Below are positions 6,719 through 15,200 of a stretch of DNA of 64,000 nucleotides, piece after piece. A program made the position numbers and the translations under genes. How positions within the stretch are numbered: the first letter of the stretch is position 1; each line of letters starts with the position of its first letter. The stretch is from Nitrobacter sp051535215 (GTDB lineage: Bacteria > Pseudomonadota > Alphaproteobacteria > Rhizobiales > Xanthobacteraceae): NCBI RefSeq assembly GCF_051535215.1, contig NZ_JBPPLY010000003.1:62001-126000 (forward strand), in the 5' to 3' direction. The notes beneath the pieces were generated by a model, which saw nothing but the letters and a program-made list of their open reading frames with translations, was not told the DNA's origin and made no database searches.

Positions 6719-9697
6719 TTATTCCGCCGCCTCGCTCGCATTATTCCGCCGCTTCGGCTTTCCCGCTTTTTCCAGCACCGGCTTCAGAAATTGTCCGGTA
6801 TAGCTGCGTGGCGCTTTCACAATGTCTTCCGGCGGTCCCCAGGCGACAATCTCGCCGCCGCCATCGCCGCCTTCGGGACCGAGGTCGATCACCCAGTCAG
6901 CGGTCTTGATGACTTCGAGATTGTGTTCGATCACCACGACAGAGTTGCCCTGCGCCACCAGTTCGTGCAGCACATCGAGAAGCTTCTTCACGTCATGGAA
7001 GTGCAAACCGGTGGTCGGCTCGTCGAGAATATAGAGCGTGCGTCCGGTCGCGCGCTTGGACAGTTCCTTGGCGAGCTTGACGCGCTGCGCCTCGCCGCCT
7101 GAGAGCGTGGTGGCCTGCTGGCCCACATGAATGTAGTCGAGACCGACGCGATGCAGCGTCTTGAAAGTTTCGCGCACGCGCGGCACCGCCTTGAAAAATT
7201 CGGCGGCTTCCTCGACCGTCATGTCGAGCACGTCGGAGATCGACTTGCCCTTGAACAGTATCTCCAGCGTTTCGCGGTTGTAGCGCTTGCCCTTGCATGT
7301 GTCGCAGGTGACGTAAACGTCGGGCAGGAAGTGCATCTCGATCTTGATGACGCCGTCGCCCTGGCAGGCTTCGCAGCGGCCGCCCTTGACGTTGAACGAG
7401 AAGCGGCCCGGCTCATACCCGCGCGCCTTGGATTCCGGCAGGCCGGCAAACCATTCGCGGATCGGCGTGAAGGCACCGGTATAGGTCGCGGGATTGGAGC
7501 GTGGCGTGCGGCCGATCGGCGACTGGTCGATGTCGATGATCTTGTCGATGTGCTCCAGCCCTTCGATGCGATCGTGCGGCGCGGCGCCCTCGCTCGCGTT
7601 GTTGAGCTTGCGCGCGATCGCCTTGTAAAGCGTGTCGATCAGCAGCGTCGATTTGCCGCCGCCGGAGACACCGGTGATGCAAGTGAACAGGCCGAGCGGA
7701 ACTTCGGCGGTGACATTCTTGAGATTGTTGCCGCGCGCATTGACCACCTTGATCGTGCGGCGATGGTTCGGCGGCCGCCGTTCCGGCACCTCGACCGCTA
7801 GTTCGCCGGTGAGATATTTGCCGGTCAGCGACTTCGGGTTTCGCATGATGTCGGCCGGCGTGCCTTGCGCGACGATATGGCCGCCGTGAACGCCTGCACC
7901 GGGACCGATGTCGAGTACATGATCGGCGAGACGGATAGCGTCCTCGTCGTGTTCGACCACGATCACGGTGTTGCCGAGGTCGCGCAACCGCTTCAGAGTT
8001 TCGAGCAGCCGCGCATTGTCGCGCTGGTGCAGACCGATGGACGGTTCATCCAGCACATACAGCACGCCAGTCAGGCCTGAACCGATCTGGGAGGCGAGGC
8101 GGATGCGTTGGCTCTCGCCACCGGACAGCGTGCCGGAAGCGCGCGACAGCGTCAGATAGTTGAGGCCGACGTCGAGCAGGAACGACAGCCGTTCGCGTAT
8201 CTCCTTGAGCACGCGGCCAGCGATCTCGTTCTGTTGCGATGACAGCTTTTTCGGAACGGTCTCGAACCATTCGCCGGCATGACGTACCGATAATTGGCTG
8301 ATTTCGCCGATGTGCTTGCCGCCGATCCTGACGCACAATGCCTCGGGCTTCAGCCGGTAACCCTTGCAGGCGTCGCACGGTACGTCGGAAAAATACTTGC
8401 CGAGTTCTTCGCGCGCCCATTCGCTCTCGGTCTCCCGGAAGCGGCGCTCGATGTTGGTGATGACGCCCTCAAACGGCTTTTTGGTATCGTAGGAGCGTAC
8501 CCCGTCTTCATATGAGAACTTGATCTCGTTGTCGCCCGAGCCATGCAGCAGCGCAGCCTGCGTTTTTTTCGGCAGGTCTTTCCATTTGGTATCCAGTGTG
8601 AACTTGTAGAATTTTCCGAGAGCAGTCAGCGTCTGCAGATAATACGGCGACGATGATTTCGCCCACGGCGCGATCGCGCCCTTGCGCAGCGTCAGTTCCT
8701 TGTCGGGAATGACGAGGTTTTCATCGACATGCTGTTCGACGCCGAGGCCGCCGCATTTCGGGCAAGCGCCGTATGGGTTGTTGAATGAAAAAAGCCGCGG
8801 CTCGATCTCGGGAAGGGTGAAGCCGGAGACCGGGCAGGCAAACTTTTCCGAAAACAGAATGCGTTCGGGGCCGCTCTTGTCGTGGATTTTGGCGACCTTC
8901 TTGTCGGATTTCTTGTCGTCGGAAGAGGCGCCTGGTGCATCCGCATATTCAATGACAGCCAACCCTTCGGCCAACTTCAGCGCGGTTTCGAAACTCTCCG
9001 CCAGCCGCTGGCCGATGTCCGACCGCACCACGATGCGATCGACCACGACGTCGATGTCGTGCGGAAACTTCTTGTCGAGCGCCGGAACGTCAGCGAGTTC
9101 GTGAAACGCGCTGTCGATCTTGACGCGCTGAAAACCCTTCTTGAGATACTCCGCCAGTTCCTTGCGATATTCGCCCTTGCGGCCGCGCACGACCGGCGCC
9201 AGCAGATAGAGCCGGGTTCCTTCAGGCAGCGCCAGCACCCGGTCGACCATCTGCGACACCGTCTGGCTTTCGATCGGCAGGCCCGTTGCGGGGGAATAGG
9301 GTACGCCGACGCGCGCCCACAACAGCCGCATGTAGTCGTAGATTTCGGTGACGGTGCCGACGGTGGAGCGCGGGTTCTTGGAGGTGGTCTTCTGTTCGAT
9401 CGAGATCGCCGGCGACAGACCGTCGATCTGGTCGACATCCGGTTTCTGCATCATCTCCAGAAACTGACGCGCATAGGCAGAGAGCGACTCGACGTAACGT
9501 CGCTGACCTTCCGCATAGATGGTATCGAACGCCAGCGACGACTTGCCGGAGCCGGAGAGACCGGTGAACACCACCAGCTTGTCACGCGGGATTTCCAGAT
9601 CGACATTCTTGAGGTTGTGTTTGCGGGCGCCGCGGATCGTGATGGCGCGCGTGGCGGAACCTGATTGTTGCCGCTTCGCCTTGATGACTTCGTCCAT
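6719..9697 (-). CDS. uvrA: UvrABC excinuclease subunit A
   Basis: DNA-damage recognition ATPase of nucleotide excision repair, working with UvrB. About 992 residues from ATG at 9697 (GGAAAA upstream); the frame is open to 9847 but that would add 50 residues without family support. First Walker A GLSGSGKS at 46-53, CPVSGF and CPKCGG/CEACQG-CDTC zinc modules, ABC signatures TLSGGESQR and TLSGGEAQR, and second Walker A GVSGGGKST. The SOS box at 9952-9966 indicates LexA control. In many relatives uvrA and ssb are neighbours; here an outer-membrane protein gene lies between them. Confidence 0.97.
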   Translation of the reverse strand: MDEVIKAKRQQSGSATRAITIRGARKHNLKNVDLEIPRDKLVVFTGLSGSGKSSLAFDTIYAEGQRRYVESLSAYARQFLEMMQKPDVDQIDGLSPAISIEQKTTSKNPRSTVGTVTEIYDYMRLLWARVGVPYSPATGLPIESQTVSQMVDRVLALPEGTRLYLLAPVVRGRKGEYRKELAEYLKKGFQRVKIDSAFHELADVPALDKKFPHDIDVVVDRIVVRSDIGQRLAESFETALKLAEGLAVIEYADAPGASSDDKKSDKKVAKIHDKSGPERILFSEKFACPVSGFTLPEIEPRLFSFNNPYGACPKCGGLGVEQHVDENLVIPDKELTLRKGAIAPWAKSSSPYYLQTLTALGKFYKFTLDTKWKDLPKKTQAALLHGSGDNEIKFSYEDGVRSYDTKKPFEGVITNIERRFRETESEWAREELGKYFSDVPCDACKGYRLKPEALCVRIGGKHIGEISQLSVRHAGEWFETVPKKLSSQQNEIAGRVLKEIRERLSFLLDVGLNYLTLSRASGTLSGGESQRIRLASQIGSGLTGVLYVLDEPSIGLHQRDNARLLETLKRLRDLGNTVIVVEHDEDAIRLADHVLDIGPGAGVHGGHIVAQGTPADIMRNPKSLTGKYLTGELAVEVPERRPPNHRRTIKVVNARGNNLKNVTAEVPLGLFTCITGVSGGGKSTLLIDTLYKAIARKLNNASEGAAPHDRIEGLEHIDKIIDIDQSPIGRTPRSNPATYTGAFTPIREWFAGLPESKARGYEPGRFSFNVKGGRCEACQGDGVIKIEMHFLPDVYVTCDTCKGKRYNRETLEILFKGKSISDVLDMTVEEAAEFFKAVPRVRETFKTLHRVGLDYIHVGQQATTLSGGEAQRVKLAKELSKRATGRTLYILDEPTTGLHFHDVKKLLDVLHELVAQGNSVVVIEHNLEVIKTADWVIDLGPEGGDGGGEIVAWGPPEDIVKAPRSYTGQFLKPVLEKAGKPKRRNNASEAAE

Positions 9698-10097
9698 GAC
9701 AGGCTTTTCCGGGCGCGAAAGTCGCGCCGCGTTCGGGTGCGCCGCACCGGGCAAAATCCCCGGCTGGTGTGACGGTTCATACGTCCGCTTCATTGTCTCG
9801 GGAAATCCCTCAAGCGAACTTCTGAACCCAAACCACACTCGAATCATAAGGTTGCCGGTGGCCCATTAATTCCGACACCCGCATCAAAGGTTCCTGCAAG
9901 GACATGCGAGCTTCGGAATCGGGATCCTAGCGCCGTGTGTGGCTGTGTCCGGAACGTAAATAGAACGGCGGGCGATTTCCAGAGGGCTGATGATGATCAT
10001 CAACGATTTCGTTGCGCTGGATAGCCTAGCCCTCATCGTCGGCATGGCCGCCCCTCTGTCAGCTCCGACCTGGAGGCAGCGGAGGCGCTCAAATAAA
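9698..10097. other. Upstream region of uvrA
   Basis: Holds the uvrA SOS box and presumably the uvrA promoter and a leader of about 250 bases. Short frames here have no domain or ribosome-site support; one of them runs through the neighbouring terminator and was discarded. Confidence 0.6.
9952..9966 (-). promoter_or_regulatory. LexA (SOS) box upstream of uvrA
   Basis: GAAC-GTAAATA-GAAC on the plus strand, i.e. GTTC-N7-GTTC read toward uvrA: a perfect match to the direct-repeat LexA operator of alphaproteobacteria. It is 255 bp upstream of the uvrA start chosen here, so either the leader is long or the start is further upstream. Confidence 0.8.
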
Positions 10098-10122
10098 AAA
10101 GGCCGGCAAAAAGCCGGCCTTT
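10098..10122 (-). terminator. Intrinsic terminator of the outer-membrane protein gene
   Basis: GGCCGGC (101-107) pairs with GCCGGCC (113-119) around A5, flanked by A- and T-runs on both sides, so it works for the minus strand (TTTTTTATTT) and possibly in both directions. It lies 35 bases past the stop at 10157. Confidence 0.9.
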
Positions 10123-10156
10123 CCATAATTACGAGAGACGTTCGGATTAGATGTGA

Positions 10157-10921
10157 TCAGTACCGCGCAACGGCCGGGCCACCCCAGCGATAGTTGATAC
10201 GAGCGGTGACAAGGTCTACATCCTGACTAATTTTGTCAGTTGCAAACGGTGTACCAGGCACCCCGGCGACGCCGTTGTTGATGAAGGTGTGGTTGCTGTC
10301 GCCCATGAAGATGTGATCGTATTCGAAGCCGAGCGACCAGTTCGGTGCGAAGCCATATTCAAGGCCGACACCAACCGTGCCACCCCAACGGGTATTGTTG
10401 ACGTCGTCTGTAACCTGAACAGCAGTTAAGGTATCGAGTCTTTGATAGCGGTTGGACGTCACCGCGGCGCCGCCCTTCACATAGAGCAGGGCAGCATCCC
10501 AAGCGTAACCGATCTGGCCGGTGAACAGGCCGAACGCGTCAAGGCGGCTGTCATTAGCGACAAAAGCATTTTGAAGGCTGACATTGCGGCCGCTCAGGTC
10601 CGCCCAGTTGCCCTGAGCTTCAAGGCCAAACACCCAAGCATTGGACTGCATGCGATAACCGATCTGGCCGCCGGCCGTACCGCCGGTCGCATCGTGGCAA
10701 CCCTCGTTGCCTACGGCCGGAAAGGTCAGATCCCAGCAATTCCTGCTCGATCCCCAGCCGCCGTTCGCGCCGATGTAGATGCCGCTCCAGTCATAGATCG
10801 CGGCGACCATCGGAGGAGGAGCCTTCGTATAATGACGCGCTGCAAGGTCGGCTGCGGCGGCAGGCGCCGCGCTGAGGCCGATGGCGAGAGCACCAATGGC
10901 GCCGATCAGTAGCTTGTTCAT
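10157..10921 (-). CDS. Outer-membrane beta-barrel protein (Omp25/Omp31/RopB-like)
   Basis: 254 residues from ATG at 10921, directly starting a classic signal peptide (MNKLLIGAIGALAIGLSAAP, cleavage after AAAA). The mature part begins with a proline-rich linker, then YDWSGIYIGANGGWG, typical of the small eight-stranded porin-like proteins abundant in Rhizobiales, and ends in an aromatic residue (RY) as outer-membrane barrels do. Alternating hydrophobic strands and Gly/Asn-rich loops run throughout. The frame is open up to 11488 but the extension has no coding character. Probably structural; porin activity is not shown. Confidence 0.85.
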   Translation of the reverse strand: MNKLLIGAIGALAIGLSAAPAAAADLAARHYTKAPPPMVAAIYDWSGIYIGANGGWGSSRNCWDLTFPAVGNEGCHDATGGTAGGQIGYRMQSNAWVFGLEAQGNWADLSGRNVSLQNAFVANDSRLDAFGLFTGQIGYAWDAALLYVKGGAAVTSNRYQRLDTLTAVQVTDDVNNTRWGGTVGVGLEYGFAPNWSLGFEYDHIFMGDSNHTFINNGVAGVPGTPFATDKISQDVDLVTARINYRWGGPAVARY

Positions 10922-11291
10922 TTCAAATCCCCGGAATTTCAACTTCGTTTGGACGCGAGCGCTGATAGCAGCCCTGAATTCGATAAATGCTGTATATCGC
11001 CCGGCGTTGAAAAAAGCCGTCTCCCAAATGCAACACTTCGGGCAAATTGGAGCCGCTGTTACGCCTGCCGGCTTGCTAGATCTTTCTCTCTTCGCTGCAC
11101 CGACCGGGACCGTCGCCTCTTGAGAACAAAAATGGAACATTATATATTGGACCGGTGGATAACCGGCGATTGACCCTCTCCGCACGATGACGGGAGTGTA
11201 GGGTCGCCACCGTTGCCGCAAAGGCGTTGCCGGCGTTTCGAACCGGCGGCGGCATTTGGATTGGCAATCGGACGAGATTGGGAGAACGGCG
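10922..11291. other. Divergent promoter region of the porin-like gene and ssb
   Basis: 370 bp between divergent genes, holding the ssb SOS box and both promoters. No supported short gene was found. Confidence 0.6.
11124..11138 (+). promoter_or_regulatory. LexA (SOS) box upstream of ssb
   Basis: GAAC-AAAAATG-GAAC, a perfect alphaproteobacterial LexA direct repeat, 154 bp upstream of the ssb start, followed by an AT-rich patch (TTATATATTGG) that could contain the -10 region. Confidence 0.8.
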
Positions 11292-11777
11292 ATGGCGGGT
11301 AGCGTGAACAAGGTGATTCTGATCGGCAATCTCGGCGCCGATCCCGAAATCAAGCGGACCCAGGACGGCCGTCCGATCGCCAATTTGCGTATCGCCACGT
11401 CTGAAAGCTGGCGTGATCGAACCAGCGGTGAGCGCAAGGAGAAAACCGAGTGGCACCGCGTCGTGATCTTCAACGAGGGGCTTTGCAAGGTTGCTGAGCA
11501 GTATCTGAAAAAAGGCTCGAAAGTTTACATCGAGGGCCAGTTGCAGACCCGCAAATGGACCGATCAGAATGGCGTCGAAAAATACTCCACCGAGGTCGTT
11601 CTGCAGAATTTCAACTCGACGCTGACGATGCTCGACGGCCGCAACAGCGGCGGAGGCAATTTTGGATCCGACGATACCGGCGGCGATTTCGGATCGGGGA
11701 GTTCATCCGGCGGCCAGCGCCGTGCCGTTGCCGCCGGTGCCCGTCGCAGCGACATGGATGACGACATTCCGTTCTAG
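11292..11777 (+). CDS. ssb: Single-stranded DNA-binding protein
   Basis: 161 residues. The ATG at 11292 has GGGAGAA upstream and gives the conserved start MAGSVNKVILIGNLGADPE; a frame 12 codons longer is open but unsupported. An OB-fold covers about residues 1-110 (TEWHRVVIFNEGL, YIEGQLQTRKW), then a Gly/Ser-rich flexible linker, then the acidic tip DMDDDIPF that docks repair and replication proteins. It coats single-stranded DNA in replication, recombination and repair. The upstream SOS box suggests induction by DNA damage. Confidence 0.96.
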   Translation: MAGSVNKVILIGNLGADPEIKRTQDGRPIANLRIATSESWRDRTSGERKEKTEWHRVVIFNEGLCKVAEQYLKKGSKVYIEGQLQTRKWTDQNGVEKYSTEVVLQNFNSTLTMLDGRNSGGGNFGSDDTGGDFGSGSSSGGQRRAVAAGARRSDMDDDIPF

Positions 11778-11901
11778 GGAATAGCAGCTCCAGGACATCA
11801 GTGGGCAGGGAGTGGTGAGTTCGGACATTAGCGCCGCCCCGGTCTACCATTCCGGTCCGGAGACCAGAATTCTCCGCGGTCTGCATTTTCAGACTTTAGA
11901 G

Positions 11902-11978
11902 TGGCGATCCCGGCAGGATTCGAACCTGCAACCCGCGGAGTAGAAATCCGCTACTCTATCCAGTTGAGCTACGGGACC
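11902..11978 (-). tRNA. tRNA-Arg (anticodon TCT)
   Basis: A 77-nt cloverleaf: acceptor arm GGTCCCG/CGGGATC region, T-arm GGTTCGAATCC, anticodon stem GCGGA/TCCGC around loop TTTCTAC giving anticodon TCT, and an encoded CCA end. It reads AGA codons, which are rare in this GC-rich genome. Confidence 0.95.
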
Positions 11979-12290
11979 TTAAGACCGCTCACCTCACCGC
12001 AATATGAAAAATCCGTCCTCGCGCCAAGCCCCGATCCGAACCATTCTGAACGATCGGGCGACGAACCTGCGGGCGAGGCCTTTTGCGTGTCCCCGGTGCG
12101 TGTAGCGAATGAGGAGGGTTCGCAGCAATGTCCTTGAACATACTTCACGCGAAATTTTGAACCTAAGCCACATGAAAATCACAAGCTTGCCGGTATCTGT
12201 TCAAATTCGAATTTCGCTGCCAGATGCAGCATTATGAGGCAGGCTTCGTACGAATGCAGGGCGCGCGCTTGTTCGCGCAGGGAGCTTTTC
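11979..12290. other. Intergenic region between tRNA-Arg and the macroglobulin gene
   Basis: About 310 bp with no supported gene. Presumably contains the tRNA promoter on the minus strand and the promoter of the downstream envelope operon. No repeat, attachment site or integrase remnant is seen beside the tRNA. Confidence 0.6.
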
Positions 12291-15200
12291 ATGACCGGAA
12301 TGGTTCGTGCCGTCGTACTCTGTGCGGTTCTGGCGATTGGGCTGGTTTCGGCGCAGGCGGCGGATAAGGCTTTCAAGCGCGACGATCTCGCCGACGCGGC
12401 AATCAAGCTCGAGGCACAGATCAAGAGCGAAGCCGGTATCATCACCAAATCGGCGCCGGCGCTGCGGACCGATGCCGACGCTGCCTTCAAGCGATCCGAT
12501 TTCCGCAGCGGTCTTCAAATTCTCGGCCAGATCGCGACCGTCGCGCCCGACGATAGCGGCAACTGGCTGCGGCTGGCGCGGACGATTTTCCAGATCAAAC
12601 CGACCACGAGCCAGGAGCAGACGTTTCTGCTGGAGCGGGCTTCCACCGCCGCCTACATCGCCTACCAGCGGGCGCATGATCCCGGCGCGGAGGCCGACGC
12701 GCTGGCCGTTCTCGGCCGCACTTTCTTGGAACGCAAGCTGTGGCGTCCGGCACTCGACACGCTGCGGCTGTCGCTTGATCTGCGCGAGGTCGCAGGCGTT
12801 CGCGAGCAGTACGAAAAGATGCGCGACGACCACGGCTTCCGGCTGCTTGATTACACCGTGGATTCGGATTCTGCCTCGCCGCGGATCTGCTTCCAGTTCT
12901 CGGAAGACCTCGCCAAACGTACCGACTTTTCGCCGTTCGTGATGCTTGCCGGCACCGATCAGCCGGCGCTGTCGTCGGAGGACAAGCAGCTTTGCGTCGA
13001 CGGCCTCAAGCACGGCGAGCGTTACAACGTCAATCTGCGTGCCGGTCTGCCGTCGACCGTCAAGGAAAGCCTGCCCAAATCCGCTGAGTTCAACGTCTAT
13101 GTGCGGGACCGCAAGCCATTCGTCCGCTTCACCGGGCGCGCCTATGTGCTGCCGCGCACCGGGCAGCGCGGCATTCCGCTGGTTAGCGTGAACACGCAAG
13201 CCGTGTCGGTGCAGGTATTCCGGATCGGCGACCGCAATCTCATCAACACCGTGATCGACAGCGACTTTCAGAAAACACTCAGCGGCTATCAATTGTCGGA
13301 TCTCGGCAGCGAGCGCGGGGTCAAGGTCTGGTCGGGCGAGATCACAACGGCTTCCACGTTGAATGCCGATGTGACGACTGCATTCCCGGTCGATGAGGCG
13401 CTCGGAAACCTGCAGCCCGGTGTCTATGTGATGACGGCCGCGCCCAAGGGGCCGGGTTCGGCGAGCGACGAGGAGTCCGGCTCGCTGGCGACCCAGTGGT
13501 TCATCGTCTCCGATCTGGGCCTGACCGCCTATTCCGGCAATGACGGCATCCACGTCTTCGTCAATTCGCTGGCGACGACCGATGCGGTGGGCAAGGCGGA
13601 GGTCCGCCTGATCGCCCGCAACAACGAGATTCTGGCGACTCGCAAGACCGACGAATCCGGCCATGCGCTGTTCGAGCCGGGTCTCGCCCGCGGCGAAGGC
13701 GGGCTGTCGCCGGCGCTGCTGACGGTGAGCACCGACAAGGCCGACTATGCGTTCCTGAGCCTGAAGTCGAACGCGTTCGACCTGACCGACCGCGGCGTCT
13801 CGGGTCGAACGGTGCCCGAAGGCGCCGACGCTTATGTTTATGCCGAGCGGGGAGTCTATCGCTCGGGGGAAACGGTCTTCCTCACGGCGCTGTTGCGCGA
13901 CGGGCAGGGCAACGCCGTGACCGGAGGGCCGCTGACGCTCGTGGTCGAACGACCCGACGGGGTCGAATTCCGCCGCGCCGTGCTGGCCGATCAGGGCGCC
14001 GGCGGACGAAGCCTGAGCCTGCCGCTCAACTCGGCCGTGCCCACCGGGACCTGGCGGGTTCGCGCCTTTACCGACCCGAAGGGGCGATCGGTGGGCGAAA
14101 CCACCTTCATGGTCGAAGATTATGTACCGGACAGGATCGAATTCGACTTAACAACCAAGGCGAAGCAGATCACGGCTGAGGCTCCGGTCGAACTAAAGGT
14201 CGACGGCCATTTCCTCTACGGCGCGCCGGCATCCGGCCTGCAACTCGAAGGCGATATGCTGGTGGCTCCCGCCGAGAGCCGCCCGGGTTATGCCGGCTAC
14301 CAGTTCGGCGTGGCCGATGACGAGGAGAGCACCAGCAACGAGCGAACACCGATCGAGAACCTGCCTGAAGCCGATGCAAACGGCGTCGCCACGTTTCCGG
14401 TCAGTCTTGCCTCGCCGCCGTCATCGACCCGACCGCAGGAAGCGCAGATATTCATTCGCATGGCGGAAGCCGGCGGGCGCGCGGTTGAGCGGAAGCTCGT
14501 GCTTCCGGTTGCGCCAGCCACCGCAATGATCGGCGTGAAGCCGCTGTTTGCCGACAGGAACGTTGCCGAAGGCGACAAGGCGGCATTCGATGTCGCCTTC
14601 GTCGCGCCGGACGGCACCTCGCTCGCTCGCGACGGCCTGCGCTATGAACTGCTCAAGCTCGAAAGCAGATATCAATGGTATCGCCAGGATTCGGCGTGGG
14701 AATACGAGCCGGTGAAATCGACCAAACGTGTTTCCGATGGCGACCTCTCGATTGCCGCGAACAAGCCTTCACGGATCGAATTTTCTCCCCCGCCCGGACG
14801 CTACCGGCTCGATGTGAAATCGTCCGATCCGAATGGTCCGCTGACGTCGGTTCAGTTCGATGTCGGCTGGTATTCCGACGGCAGCGCCGACACGCCCGAT
14901 CTCCTGGAAACCTCGATCGACAAACCGGACTACCAGTCAGGCGATACCATGACCGTTTCGGTCAATGCGCGGATCGCCGGTAAACTCACGATCAACGTTC
15001 TCGGCGATCGGCTGTTGACCACCCAGACCACCGACATCAGGGAAGGCACTTCTCAGATCAGAATTCCGATCGGCAAGGATTGGGGCACCGGCGCTTATGT
15101 GGTTGCGACGCTGCGCCGGCCGCTCGACGTTGAAGCCCGGCGGATGCCGGGCCGCGCGATCGGCATCAAGTGGTTCGGCATCGACAAGGCGGCGCGTACG

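Noticed and set aside
11902..12000. tRNA genes as island attachment sites
   Set aside because: Neither tRNA-Arg nor tRNA-Cys is followed by an integrase gene or a repeated tRNA 3' end.
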